60,300 nucleotides of DNA. Source: Thermus neutrinimicus. Lineage in GTDB: Bacteria > Deinococcota > Deinococci > Deinococcales > Thermaceae. Below the pieces are notes generated by a model that ran no database searches, was not told the origin of the DNA, and was given only the letters and a program-made list of their open reading frames with translations. Of this stretch, positions 42,619 through 51,523 are shown piece by piece (within the stretch, counting starts at the first letter, position 1; every line of letters starts with the position of its first letter). A program made the translations under genes and the position numbers. The stretch covers positions 1 through 60,300 of the forward strand of contig NZ_JAKTNU010000015.1 in the NCBI RefSeq assembly GCF_022760955.1. Direction: 5' to 3'.

Positions 42619-43197
42619 ATGAAGGCGAAAAGGCTTATCCCCATCCTGTTGGCCGCGCCCCTGGTGGTGGCCCTGGCCCAGTCGTACTTTGGCCCTTCCG
42701 AGCTGGAGGCCATCCAGACGGGTGGCAAGGCTTATGCGGAAGTCTTCCTTAACCAGCGCCCCGACCAGGCCCTTTGCTCCCTCCACCGGAACCGCCTGCC
42801 CGCGGATACCCTGCCCAAGTTCCTGGAAGAACAGCGGGCCCTCATCCAGTACCCGGCAAGCGGCAAGCTCATGGGGGACTGGAGGAAGGGCGGGGCCATC
42901 TTCAACAACCTGCAGAAGGCCAACTGCTTCTCCTGCCACTTTGGCTCCCCGGTGCACCTGGGCGGGGACGTGGGGCCCAGCCTGGAAAAGTACGGCCTGA
43001 ACCGGGGCCAGTCCGAGGCGGTGCAGCGCTACACCTACGAGGTCATCTACAATGCTTGGGCCTTTTTCCCCTGCACGGTCATGTACCGCTTCGGTGCGCA
43101 GGGGCTTCTGACCCCCGAGGAGATCGCGGACGTGGTGGCCTACTTGTTGGATCCGGAGTCTGACTTCAACACCAAACCCGCAGTGGGGTCCAAATGA
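42619..43197 (+). CDS. soxX: SoxX, c-type cytochrome of SoxAX, copy 1
   Basis: 192 aa. Signal peptide MKAKRLIPILLAAPLVVALAQ. Haem motif CFSCH (103-107), preceded by an N-terminal extension of about 75 residues with an extra Cys (QALCSLHR) and the block ALIQYPASGKLMGDW that recurs unchanged in the second SoxX. C-terminal FPCTVMYRFGAQ and LTPEEIADVVAYLLDP give the Met ligand region. SoxX takes electrons from the thiosulfate-SoxY reaction. Overlaps soxB by 4 bp. Confidence 0.92.
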   Translation: MKAKRLIPILLAAPLVVALAQSYFGPSELEAIQTGGKAYAEVFLNQRPDQALCSLHRNRLPADTLPKFLEEQRALIQYPASGKLMGDWRKGGAIFNNLQKANCFSCHFGSPVHLGGDVGPSLEKYGLNRGQSEAVQRYTYEVIYNAWAFFPCTVMYRFGAQGLLTPEEIADVVAYLLDPESDFNTKPAVGSK

Positions 43198-44915
43198 ACC
43201 GAAGGGAGCTCCTTTTCTGGATTTCCGCGTTGGCGGGGCTTGGGCCCAAGGCCTTGGCCCAAGTTCTGGAGAACCCTTCCCGGCTTTACGACCTTCCTCC
43301 CTATGGCAACGCCACCCTCCTCTACTTCTCCGACCTCCACGGCCAGGCCTTTCCCCACCACTTCATGGAGCCCCCTAACCTCATTGCCCCTAAGCCCCTG
43401 ATGGGCCGGCCCGGCTACCTCACCGGGGAGACCGTCCTGCGCTACTACGGGGTGGAGCGGAAGACCCCCTTGGCCTACCTGCTTAGCTACCTGGATTTCG
43501 TGGAGCTGGCCAAGGCCTTTGGCCCCATCGGGGGCCTAAGCGCCCTCACCGCCCTTATCCGCCAGCAGAAGGCCCAAGCGGAAGCGGCAGGGGGAAGGGT
43601 GCTCCTTTTGGATGGCGGGGACACCTGGACCAACTCCGGCCTCTCCCTCCTCACCCAGGGGGAAGCCCTGGTGGAATGGCAGAACCTCGCGGGGGTGGAC
43701 CACATGGTCTCCCACTGGGAGTGGACCCTGGGGCGGGAGCGGGCGGAGGCCCTTTTCCAAGGGCTTAAGGGGGAGCACCTTTCCTACAACGTGGTGGATG
43801 AGCTTTTCGGCGACCCCCTTTACCCCGCCTACCGGATCCACCAGATGGGCCGCTACGCCCTGGCCATCGTGGGGGCCACCTACCCTTACGTGAAGGTTTC
43901 CCACCCCGAGGAGTTCACCCAAGGCCTTTCCTTTGCCCTGGACGAGCGCCGTTTGCAGGAGGCCGTGGACCAAGCCCGGGCCGAGGGGGCGGATGCGGTG
44001 GTCCTTCTCTCCCATAACGGCCTGCAGCTGGACGCGGCCTTGGCCGAGCGGGTGAAGGGGATCGACCTGATCCTTTCCGGGCACACCCACGACCTCACCC
44101 CTTCCCCCTGGCGGGTGGGCAAGACCTGGATCGTGGCGGGAAGCGCGGCCGGCAAGGCCCTGATGCGGGTGGACCTGGAGCTTTTCAAGGGGGGCATCGC
44201 CAACTTAAGGGTTCGGATCCTGCCGGTTCTGGCCCACCATCTCCCGGGGGCTCCCGACGTGGAGGCCTTTTTGGAGAGGACCCTGGCTCCCCACCGCCAG
44301 CACCTCTTTGAACCCCTGGCGGTCTCCGAGTCCTTGCTGTACAAGCGGGACACCCTGTACTCCACCTGGGATGAGCTGGTGGGGCGGGCGGTCAAGGCCC
44401 TTTACCCGGAGGTGGACCTGGTCTTCAGCCCGGCGGTGCGCTGGGGCACCACCATTCTTCCCGGCCAGGCCATCACCCGGGATCACCTCTACGCCTACCT
44501 GGGCTTTACCTACCCTGAGCTTTACCTCTTCTGGCTAAGGGGGGAGCAGATCCGGAACACCCTCGAGGACATCGCCAGCAACGTGTTTACCCCCGATCCC
44601 TTCTACCAGCAGGGCGGGGACGTGAGCCGGGTCTACGGTATTCGCTATGTTTTGGACCCCGATGCCCCCACCGGCAAGCGCATCCGGGAGATAGAGGTGG
44701 GGGGCAAGCCCTTGGATCCCAACCGCCGGTATCTGGCGGCCTCCTATGGGGGAAGGCTCCAGCGGGTGGGGGAGGCCAAGGGGGGGTACGAGCCCAGGCC
44801 CATCTACCAGGTCCTCGAGGAGTACCTGAGGGCCGAGGGGCGGGTGAAGGTTCTGCCCCAGCCCAACGTGAGGGTTATCGGGCGCAACTACCGCATACCG
44901 GAGGTGAGTTCATGA
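43194..44915 (+). CDS. soxB: SoxB, sulfate thiohydrolase
   Basis: 573 aa, ATG overlapping the soxX stop (ATGA). Tat-type start NRRELLFWISALAGLG. Dinuclear Mn site: YFSDLHGQAFPH, LDGGDTWTNSG, VDHMVSHWEWTLG, LLSHNGLQLDAAL and LSGHTHDLTPS; C-terminal 5'-nucleotidase-like domain (about 370-560). It releases sulfate from SoxY-bound sulfonate. Overlaps the next gene by 4 bp. Confidence 0.96.
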   Translation: MNRRELLFWISALAGLGPKALAQVLENPSRLYDLPPYGNATLLYFSDLHGQAFPHHFMEPPNLIAPKPLMGRPGYLTGETVLRYYGVERKTPLAYLLSYLDFVELAKAFGPIGGLSALTALIRQQKAQAEAAGGRVLLLDGGDTWTNSGLSLLTQGEALVEWQNLAGVDHMVSHWEWTLGRERAEALFQGLKGEHLSYNVVDELFGDPLYPAYRIHQMGRYALAIVGATYPYVKVSHPEEFTQGLSFALDERRLQEAVDQARAEGADAVVLLSHNGLQLDAALAERVKGIDLILSGHTHDLTPSPWRVGKTWIVAGSAAGKALMRVDLELFKGGIANLRVRILPVLAHHLPGAPDVEAFLERTLAPHRQHLFEPLAVSESLLYKRDTLYSTWDELVGRAVKALYPEVDLVFSPAVRWGTTILPGQAITRDHLYAYLGFTYPELYLFWLRGEQIRNTLEDIASNVFTPDPFYQQGGDVSRVYGIRYVLDPDAPTGKRIREIEVGGKPLDPNRRYLAASYGGRLQRVGEAKGGYEPRPIYQVLEEYLRAEGRVKVLPQPNVRVIGRNYRIPEVSS

Positions 44916-45475
44916 GGAAGAAAGTCGGATTAATACTGGCCTTGGTCTTGCTTCTAGGGCTCGGCCTGACCCAGATGAGCCCTTTCAGGGCCCGCCTCGA
45001 GGCGGCTTTGCATGCGGGTGGGCGCGAGTTTGCCCAGGTGATGCTCTCCCAGGACAAGGGCCAGGCCCTTTGCTCCCAGTACCGGGACAAGCTTCCCCCT
45101 GACCTTATCCCGGGCTTCCTGGCGGAGCAGAAGGCCCTCATCCAGTATCCGGCAAGCGGCAAGCTCATGGGGGACTGGAAGAACGGGGAGAAGGTTTTCA
45201 CCGATCCCAAGCGGGGTAACTGCTATGCCTGCCACGCCGGGGTGGCCAGCGAGGTGGCCCACGGCACCATGGGCCCGAGCCTGACCAACTATGGGCAACG
45301 GGGCACCTCGGAGGCAGTGGTGCGCTACACCTACGAGAAGATCTACAACGCCTGGGCCTTTGTGCCCTGCTCCCTCATGTACCGGGGCGGGGTGCACCGC
45401 CTCTTCACCCCCGAGGAGACCGCCGACCTGGTGGCCTTCCTCCTGGACCCCGAGTCCCCCATCAACCGGAGGTGA
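44912..45475 (+). CDS. SoxX, copy 2
   Basis: 187 aa. Signal peptide (MRKKVGLILALVLLLGLGLT). Haem motif CYACH (104-108), same N-terminal extension with Cys (QALCSQYR) and the same ALIQYPASGKLMGDW block as copy 1, but otherwise clearly diverged (for example RLEAALHAGGREFAQVML). C-terminal FVPCSLMYRGG and LFTPEETADLVAFLLDP carry the Met-ligand region. It pairs with the soxA copy immediately downstream, in the order X-A, opposite to copy 1. Confidence 0.9.
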   Translation: MRKKVGLILALVLLLGLGLTQMSPFRARLEAALHAGGREFAQVMLSQDKGQALCSQYRDKLPPDLIPGFLAEQKALIQYPASGKLMGDWKNGEKVFTDPKRGNCYACHAGVASEVAHGTMGPSLTNYGQRGTSEAVVRYTYEKIYNAWAFVPCSLMYRGGVHRLFTPEETADLVAFLLDPESPINRR

Positions 45476-45478
45476 GCC

Positions 45479-46282
45479 ATGAGGAGAAAGAACCGTTACT
45501 TCTTCCTGGGCGTATTGGCCTTGGGGACCCTGGTGGGCGTGGGGGCCTACACCCAGCAGCAAAAGCCCCTGGACCCCTTTGAGGAGGCCATGCGGCAGCG
45601 GCAGATGTACCTGGAGACCTTTGGTGTGCTCCCTGGGGAGCTTTTCGTGGAGGAAGGGAAGGAGCTCTTCTTCCGTAAGGGGCCAAGCGGCAAGACCCTC
45701 GAGGAGTGTGATTTCGGCAAGGGGAAGGGGGTTTTGGAGGGGGTCTATGCCATCCTCCCCAAGTACTTCCCCGACTCCAAGCGGGTGGAGGACCTGGAAA
45801 CCCGGGTCTACACCTGCATGCAGACCGTCCAAGGGTACAAGCCCAGCGAGATCAAGCGGGAGGAGGTCCGGGCCATCACCACCTACATCGCCTCCTTCTC
45901 CTCCAAGGCTAAGATCCAGGTGGTGCCCAAGCACCCCGCGGAGCTGGCCATGTACAACCTGGGGCGGGAGCTTTGGTACACCCGCGCGGGGGCAAGGGAC
46001 ATGAGCTGCGCGGTCTGCCACGACCAGTATGCGGGGCAAAGGGTGCGGCTTTCCCCGGTCAGGAGCCCCAAGCAGGGCCTGGGGAACGAGTGGCCCGCCT
46101 ACCGCTTTGAGGAGGACAAGCTCTACACCATGCAAGACCGTATAGATTTCTGCTACGAATCCATCGCCATCCCCAAGCCGGAGTACTACTCGGATGTCCA
46201 CATCGCCCTGACGGTGTACATGCTGGCCGAGGCCACCAAGGCTGGGCACTCCTTTGAGGAGCTGCCCTTCTTTACCCGCTAG
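45479..46282 (+). CDS. SoxA, copy 2
   Basis: 267 aa with a membrane-type N-terminus (RYFFLGVLALGTLVGVGAY) that lacks an obvious cleavage site and could be an anchor. Haem motif CAVCH (177-181), Cys ligand in RIDFCYES (C225), and matching second-site cysteines C77 and C113. Co-linear with copy 1 across the whole length, including EVRAITTYIASFSSKAKIQVV versus VVAIAFYIASFSTGKPIQVR. The start is 3 bp after the second soxX stop. The following gene starts 2 bp after the stop. Confidence 0.92.
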   Translation: MRRKNRYFFLGVLALGTLVGVGAYTQQQKPLDPFEEAMRQRQMYLETFGVLPGELFVEEGKELFFRKGPSGKTLEECDFGKGKGVLEGVYAILPKYFPDSKRVEDLETRVYTCMQTVQGYKPSEIKREEVRAITTYIASFSSKAKIQVVPKHPAELAMYNLGRELWYTRAGARDMSCAVCHDQYAGQRVRLSPVRSPKQGLGNEWPAYRFEEDKLYTMQDRIDFCYESIAIPKPEYYSDVHIALTVYMLAEATKAGHSFEELPFFTR

Positions 46283-46284
46283 CC

Positions 46285-46731
46285 ATGCGCCGCCGCGACC
46301 TCCTTGCCGTGCTTCCCCTCCTCTCCCTGGCCCGGGCCCAGGGGGGAGGGGGAGCGGGCGGGGATTGGGTGAGGGCCTTTGGGGAGTTCATCCAACGCGT
46401 GCCCCCTGCCAGCTACCTGGTGTACCCCACCGAGGCCAAGGACCTCTTCCTCTTTGATCCCTTCATCCTGGACGTGCGCACCGAAGAGGAGCGGAAAAAG
46501 GGGTATATCCCGGGTTCGGTGCACATCTACGCCGGCCAGGTGCCAGACCGCCTGGCTGAGCTTCCCAAGGATAAGGAGACCTTGATCCTGGTCTACTGCA
46601 ACTCGGGAAGCGTTTCGGCGGTGGTGGCCGCATATTTGCAGGCGCTGGGCTATAAGAATGCCAAGAACATTGCCCATGGGTTCAAAGGCTGGCTGGACGC
46701 TGGCCTGGAGGTGGAAGGAGGTTCGCAATGA
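46285..46731 (+). CDS. Secreted rhodanese-domain protein
   Basis: 148 aa. Twin-arginine-like signal (MRRRDLLAVLPLLSLARAQ) with RRRD rather than RRxFL. Single rhodanese domain: FILDVRTEEERKKG, PGSVHIYAGQ, and the active-site loop VYCNSGSVSAVVAAYLQALG. It can bind a persulfide on its Cys, which fits a sulfur-transfer role beside Sox. It overlaps the DUF302 gene by 4 bp. Confidence 0.88.
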   Translation: MRRRDLLAVLPLLSLARAQGGGGAGGDWVRAFGEFIQRVPPASYLVYPTEAKDLFLFDPFILDVRTEEERKKGYIPGSVHIYAGQVPDRLAELPKDKETLILVYCNSGSVSAVVAAYLQALGYKNAKNIAHGFKGWLDAGLEVEGGSQ

Positions 46732-47579
46732 GGAAGCTTTTGGCTCTGGTAGCCCTTTTGGGCTTAGGCTTGGCGCAGTCCTTGCTGGTGGAGGTTAGGG
46801 GTTCTTTGGAGGAGGTGGAGGCCAAGACCCTTCAGGCCCTTAAGTCGGTGGGCCTCGAGCCGGATCGGGTGCTGAACCTGGGGGAGCAGGTGCGCCAGGT
46901 GACAGGCCCGGGCTTCCCCGAGTACCGCCTGGTGGTGCTTAAGCCGGATAGGGGAAGCATCGAGGCGGTTTCCAAGAACCCCATGGCCGCCATTGTTCTT
47001 CCCCCCACGGTCTTTATCACCGGTCAAGGGGGGAAGTACATGGTGGGCACCTTTGACGGGCGGCTCCTCTTCTCCATGCTCCAGGTCTATGGGGGCGAGG
47101 TGGAGCGGCTGGTGTGGCGCCTCGAGGGGGCCCTGGGGCGGCTTGGCATTGTGAAGCGCCTGCCCCCCGCCATGATGCCCGATCCCGCCAGCGGCATGAT
47201 GCCGGCCCTCCTGTACCGGGTACCCTCCGCCAAGGTGGAGGACGTGGTCCTCATGGTGGAAACGGAGCTCACCTCCAACGGTCTTAACCTTCTCCCCAAC
47301 GTAAAGGTGGGCCCGGTGACGGTGATCATGCCCTGCAAGAGCGAATGGGCCAGGGTTATGTTCCTTGCCCAGCCTGCGGGAGGCTTTGCCGCTCCTTGCC
47401 GCTTCTTCGCCATGCAGATGGGCAACGACGTCTTGGTGGGGGCCATCGAGCCCATGCTCATGACCATCATGCCCGGGGTGATGGGCACCCCGGCGGTGGC
47501 CATGCTCCAGGAGGCCCGCCAGGTGATGACGGAGATCTTGGAAGCCACGGGCGGGGCTCCTTACCGCCCTGGCCAATAA
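46728..47579 (+). CDS. Secreted protein with two DUF302-like domains
   Basis: 283 aa with signal peptide (MRKLLALVALLGLGLAQS). Two similar halves (about 25-135 and 145-275), each with a strand-helix pattern like VEAKTLQALKSVGLEPDR and KVEDVVLMVETELTSNGLN, and the second with VKVGPVTVIMPCKSEWARVMF. DUF302 proteins are common in sulfur-oxidation clusters with rhodanese, but their chemistry is unknown. It has a Cys pair (PCKSE and APCRFF) in the second domain only. AAGGAGGG lies before the next gene. Confidence 0.82.
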   Translation: MRKLLALVALLGLGLAQSLLVEVRGSLEEVEAKTLQALKSVGLEPDRVLNLGEQVRQVTGPGFPEYRLVVLKPDRGSIEAVSKNPMAAIVLPPTVFITGQGGKYMVGTFDGRLLFSMLQVYGGEVERLVWRLEGALGRLGIVKRLPPAMMPDPASGMMPALLYRVPSAKVEDVVLMVETELTSNGLNLLPNVKVGPVTVIMPCKSEWARVMFLAQPAGGFAAPCRFFAMQMGNDVLVGAIEPMLMTIMPGVMGTPAVAMLQEARQVMTEILEATGGAPYRPGQ

Positions 47580-47589
47580 AGGAGGGAGT

Positions 47590-48879
47590 ATGAGCAAGGT
47601 GAATCGGCGTCAGGTTTTGAAGACGGGTGCGGCCTTGGCCGCGGCAGGGGCCCTTTCGGGTTCGGCCTTTGCCCAGGAGTTCTATAGCCGCCCGGCCACC
47701 CTGCTTCCCCGCACGCGCAAGCCCCGAGTGGTGGTGATCGGGGGCGGCTGGGGCGGCACCACGGTGGCCCGGAAGCTGGTCCAGTCCGGGGTGGACGTGG
47801 AGGTGGTGCTTATTGAACAGAAGCCCATCTTCATGTCCTGCCCCATGTCCAACCTCTTCCTGGCGGGGGTCAAGCCCCTGGAGTGGTTGGTCTTTGACTA
47901 CACCCACGTGGTCAAGGACGGGGTGATCTTCGTTCAGGAAAGGGTCTTGGACATCAACCGGGACCGCCGCCTGGTGCGAACCGCTGGTGGGTACATCGGT
48001 TACGACTACTTGGTCCTGGCCCCGGGCATCGACTACATGTACGAGGCCATCCCCGGGTACGCGGAGGTGAAGCACCTCATGCCCGTGGGCTTCAAGCCCT
48101 TTGAGCACATCGCCTTGAGGCGGATGCTGGACCAGTTTGACGAGACGGGCGGGGAGCTGGTCATGTACATCCCTAACCCCCCTTACCGTTGCCCTCCTGG
48201 GCCCTACGAGCGGGCGGCCATGCTGGCCTGGCGGCTTAAGGAGAAGGGAGTTAAGGGGAAGGTCATCGTTCTAGACGCCAACCCCCAGCCCATCTCCAAG
48301 GCCCCGGGCTTCCTGGCCGCCTACAACGACCTCTACAAGGACTACCTGGAGTACGTGCCCAACACCAAGATCACCGGCCTGGACTACGGGAAGAAGGTGG
48401 TGAAGACGGAGCTTGGGGACGTGCCCTTCACCGTGGCCGATATCATCCCCCCCATGAAGGCGGGGGAGCTGGTGCGGGTGGCGGGCCTGGGAGAGCGCTG
48501 GGCCAACGTGAAGATCCCCTACTTCCTCTCCGAGAAGGATGACCGCATCTACCTGGTGGGGGATATCACCGGAAACACCCCTTACCCCAAAAGCGGCATG
48601 GTGGCCTACGTTTCCGGCACCATCGTGGCCCGGCACCTGGTGGAGCGGCTCAAGGGCAAGCCCTTGGCGGAAATTCCTCCGGAGCTTCCCCACAACATCT
48701 GCTATTCCTTCGTGGACAAGGAGGAGGCCATCTGGGTGGCGGCCAACTACTCCTGGGACGAGGCGGCCAAGCAGATCAAGTCCCAGGGCTCCGTGGACAA
48801 CCAGCGCTCCGCCGCCAACGGCACCGCTGCCATCGGCTGGGCCACGGGCATTTGGAACGACATGTTCGGCCCGGCTTAA
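47590..48879 (+). CDS. soxF: FAD-dependent sulfide dehydrogenase flavoprotein (SoxF/FccB)
   Basis: 429 aa. Twin-arginine signal NRRQVLKTGAALAAAGALSG. FAD-binding GxGxxG-type motif RVVVIGGGWGGTT (about 38), substrate-side redox Cys in MSCPMSNLFL and RCPPGPYERA, and second FAD motif YLVGDITGNTPYPKSG. The C-terminal segment GWATGIWNDMFG is typical of flavocytochrome c sulfide dehydrogenase. It oxidises sulfide or polysulfide to feed cytochrome c. It ends at a Rho-independent terminator. Confidence 0.93.
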   Translation: MSKVNRRQVLKTGAALAAAGALSGSAFAQEFYSRPATLLPRTRKPRVVVIGGGWGGTTVARKLVQSGVDVEVVLIEQKPIFMSCPMSNLFLAGVKPLEWLVFDYTHVVKDGVIFVQERVLDINRDRRLVRTAGGYIGYDYLVLAPGIDYMYEAIPGYAEVKHLMPVGFKPFEHIALRRMLDQFDETGGELVMYIPNPPYRCPPGPYERAAMLAWRLKEKGVKGKVIVLDANPQPISKAPGFLAAYNDLYKDYLEYVPNTKITGLDYGKKVVKTELGDVPFTVADIIPPMKAGELVRVAGLGERWANVKIPYFLSEKDDRIYLVGDITGNTPYPKSGMVAYVSGTIVARHLVERLKGKPLAEIPPELPHNICYSFVDKEEAIWVAANYSWDEAAKQIKSQGSVDNQRSAANGTAAIGWATGIWNDMFGPA

Positions 48880-48887
48880 GGGTTTGG

Positions 48888-48915
48888 CCCCGCCCCCCAA
48901 AGGGGGCGGGGTTTT
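48888..48915 (+). terminator. Rho-independent terminator after soxF
   Basis: CCCCGCCCCC-CAAA-GGGGGCGGGG stem (10 bp) followed by TTTT (48912-48915). It closes the first sox transcript; soxC then needs its own promoter or read-through. Confidence 0.85.
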
Positions 48916-48947
48916 CCTTGCGGGAAAGCGATACGATGGGAGGGTAT

Positions 48948-50231
48948 ATGGACCGAAGGAAGTTCTTCCGGCTTTTGGGCGCAGGGGGCGTATTGGGGCT
49001 TCTTAAGGCCAAAGCCCAGACGCCTCCCTGGGATGAGGAGACCTTTGCCCCCATGAAGACCCTGGGGGCCCCCCTTTCCGAGTACGGCCAAAGGAGCCCC
49101 TTTGAGGAAGGGGTGGTGCGCTACATCTCCCCCAACCTGCGCACCCGCCACTCTGGGGCGGACTTTGCCCCCTTGGAGAAGCTGGAGGGGGTGATCACCC
49201 CCAACGGCCTCCACTTTGAGCGGCACCATGGCGGCGTGCCCCAGGTGGACCCGGCCAAGTACCGCCTGGTGATCCACGGGATGGTGGAAAGGCCTATGGT
49301 CTTCACCTTGGAGGACCTAAAGCGCTTCCCCTCCGTGACCCGCACCTACTTCATCGAGTGTGCTGGGAACGGGCAAAACGGCTACCGTAACCCCCCCGAC
49401 CCCAACCTCACCGCCACCCGGAGCCGGGGCCTGGCCTCCAACGCCAGCTGGACCGGGGTTCCCTTGGCCTTGCTCCTCAAGGAGGCGGGGGTGAAGCCGG
49501 AGGCCAAGTGGCTGATCCCTGAGGGCATGGATGCCGCCGCCTACACCCGTTCCTTGCCCCTGGAAAAGGCCATGGAGGACGTGCTGGTGGCGTATGCCCA
49601 AAACGGGGAGGCCTTGCGTCCTGAGCAGGGCTACCCGGTGCGCCTGGTGGTGCCCGGATGGGAGGGAAGCATCCAGGTGAAGTGGTTAAGGCGCATCCTG
49701 GTCACCGACCTCCCCGCCATGGCCAAGGACGAGACCAGCGAGTACACCGACGTGATGGCCGACGGCAGGGTCTGGGCCTTCACCTGGATCATGGACCCGG
49801 AGTCCATCATCACCTACCCCTCCGGCTTGCAGCAGATCAAGCCGGGCTTCCACGAGATCCGCGGCCTGGCCTGGAGCGGGTATGGGCGCATCACCAAGGT
49901 GGAGATCTCCTTTGACGAGGGTAAGACCTGGCGGCAGGCCACCTTGGAACCCCCGGTGGAGCGCTACGCCTTCGTGCGCTTCAAGATGCCCTGGCACTGG
50001 GACGGTAAGGAGGTGGTGCTTTGGAGCCGGGCCTGGGACGAGAAGGGGAATACCCAGCCCACCCGGGAGGAGTTCTTCAAGAAGTGGGGCAAGAACAACC
50101 GCTACCACTACAACGCCATCCAGGCCTGGCGGATCCTGCCCGACGGCCGGGTGGTGAACGGGGATAGGCCCCTGGGCCAGCAGGCCTTTGGGCCCATGGG
50201 CGGATGCGGCGGGGAGGTGTTTGATGGTTAA
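48948..50231 (+). CDS. soxC: SoxC, molybdopterin sulfite/sulfur dehydrogenase subunit
   Basis: 427 aa from the second ATG (MDRRKFFRLLGAGG, Tat signal), with GGGAGGG seven bases upstream; an ATG four codons earlier is also in frame. Sulfite-oxidase-type fold: Cys ligand of Mo in FIECAGNGQNGY (about 137), and the dimer domain motif YGRITKVEISFDEGKTW (about 310) and QAFGPMGGCGGEV at the C-terminus. It forms SoxCD with the following cytochrome, removing six electrons from the sulfane sulfur. Overlaps soxD by 8 bp. Confidence 0.94.
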   Translation: MDRRKFFRLLGAGGVLGLLKAKAQTPPWDEETFAPMKTLGAPLSEYGQRSPFEEGVVRYISPNLRTRHSGADFAPLEKLEGVITPNGLHFERHHGGVPQVDPAKYRLVIHGMVERPMVFTLEDLKRFPSVTRTYFIECAGNGQNGYRNPPDPNLTATRSRGLASNASWTGVPLALLLKEAGVKPEAKWLIPEGMDAAAYTRSLPLEKAMEDVLVAYAQNGEALRPEQGYPVRLVVPGWEGSIQVKWLRRILVTDLPAMAKDETSEYTDVMADGRVWAFTWIMDPESIITYPSGLQQIKPGFHEIRGLAWSGYGRITKVEISFDEGKTWRQATLEPPVERYAFVRFKMPWHWDGKEVVLWSRAWDEKGNTQPTREEFFKKWGKNNRYHYNAIQAWRILPDGRVVNGDRPLGQQAFGPMGGCGGEVFDG

Positions 50232-50772
50232 GCGCACCCTGGTTCTCTTAGCCCTTCTGGGGCTGGCGGTGGGGGCCCGGTACAACCTGGGTAGCCCCAT
50301 CTCCGAGGAGCTGGTGGTCCAGTACGACCTTAGGCCCGTGGTCCTCCCCGATGGCCGGGGACTTCCCCCGGGGGAAGGCAAGGTGGAGGAAGGGGAGCGC
50401 ATCTACGCGGAGAAGTGCGCCTCCTGCCACGGGGCCCGGGGGGAGGGGTACCCCTTCAACCGGCTGGTGGCGGAGCCCTTCCCCATCACGCCAGATACCG
50501 AGCCCGCGGAGTTTGCCATTGGCAACTACTGGCAGTATGCCACTACCCTTTACGATTACATCCGCCGGGCCATGCCCTTTGGGGCCGCAGGTACGCTCAC
50601 CAACGAAGAGGTCTATCACCTGGTGGCCTTCCTCCTCTACATGAACGGCATCATCGATGCCCACGAGCCCATCAACCAGAAGACCCTGCCCCAGGTGAAG
50701 ATGCCGGCACGGGAGCTTCTGGAGCTAGATCCTGAGACCAAACGCCGCTTCCCCTGGCTCACCTTGCCCTAG
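50224..50772 (+). CDS. soxD: SoxD, cytochrome c subunit of SoxCD
   Basis: 182 aa from the ATG inside the soxC 3' end. Signal peptide (MVKRTLVLLALLGLAVG). One haem motif, CASCHGARGEGYPFN (about 58), with Met ligand in RAMPFGAAGTL. Typical SoxD has two haems; here only one is visible, so this is the shorter form found with Thermus SoxC. It accepts the electrons from SoxC. The ccdA gene follows by 9 bp. Confidence 0.9.
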   Translation: MVKRTLVLLALLGLAVGARYNLGSPISEELVVQYDLRPVVLPDGRGLPPGEGKVEEGERIYAEKCASCHGARGEGYPFNRLVAEPFPITPDTEPAEFAIGNYWQYATTLYDYIRRAMPFGAAGTLTNEEVYHLVAFLLYMNGIIDAHEPINQKTLPQVKMPARELLELDPETKRRFPWLTLP

Positions 50773-50781
50773 GATGGAGGC

Positions 50782-51450
50782 ATGAGCGTCTCCTTGGCGG
50801 CGGCCTTCTTTGCGGGGGTGCTCTCCTTTCTCTCCCCTTGCGTCTTGCCCCTGGTGCCCACCTACCTGGTCTACCTGGGGGGGGAGAGGGGGCGCCCCCT
50901 TTTCAACGCTCTCTTCTTCGTGCTGGGTTTTGGCCTGGTGTTCTTCCTCTTGGGCCTGCCTTTTACCCTTCTGGGTGGGCTCCTTTTTGAGCACCGACAG
51001 ACCTTAGCCCGGGTGGGAGGGGTGGTCCTAATCCTCCTTGGGCTCTACATGCTGGGCCTGAGGCCCCGGTGGGGGGTGAGCCTGCGCTACGAGGGGGAGA
51101 CGGCACGTCCCTTGGGGGCTTTTCTCCTGGGGGCTACCTTGGCTCTGGGCTGGACCCCTTGCATCGGGCCCATCCTGGGAGCCATCCTCACCCTCACGGC
51201 GGTGGGGGGTGGGGTGGGGTTTCTTTTGGCCTATATCCTGGGCCTGGCGGTGCCCTTTTTGCTGGTGGCCCTTTTTGCCGAGCGGCTTAAGGGTTGGCTG
51301 AGGCGGGCCGGGCGGCTATCCCACTACGTGGAGTTGCTGGCAGGGGTGGTGCTCCTCCTGGTGGGGGTTTTGCTTCTCACCGGGACCTACAGCGCCTTGA
51401 ACTCCTTCTTCCTCCGGATTACCCCGGAGTGGTTGCAGAAGTACCTGTAG
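50782..51450 (+). CDS. ccdA: CcdA/SoxV-type transmembrane thiol transporter
   Basis: 222 aa, six membrane segments. The two redox cysteines are in SFLSPCVLPLVPTY (about 19) and LGWTPCIGPILGAI (about 128), the CcdA hallmark. It moves electrons from cytoplasmic thioredoxin across the membrane. Placed between soxD and ccmA, it could serve both the SoxW-like thioredoxin and CcmG. AGGATGGAGG precedes the ATG. Confidence 0.94.
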   Translation: MSVSLAAAFFAGVLSFLSPCVLPLVPTYLVYLGGERGRPLFNALFFVLGFGLVFFLLGLPFTLLGGLLFEHRQTLARVGGVVLILLGLYMLGLRPRWGVSLRYEGETARPLGAFLLGATLALGWTPCIGPILGAILTLTAVGGGVGFLLAYILGLAVPFLLVALFAERLKGWLRRAGRLSHYVELLAGVVLLLVGVLLLTGTYSALNSFFLRITPEWLQKYL

Positions 51451-51523
51451 CGGGAGGGGCACTGGGGGGCTTTCCCCCTGGGGTAGGTTTGCCCCTCGAG
51501 GCCACCCCTAAACTGGTATAGGC

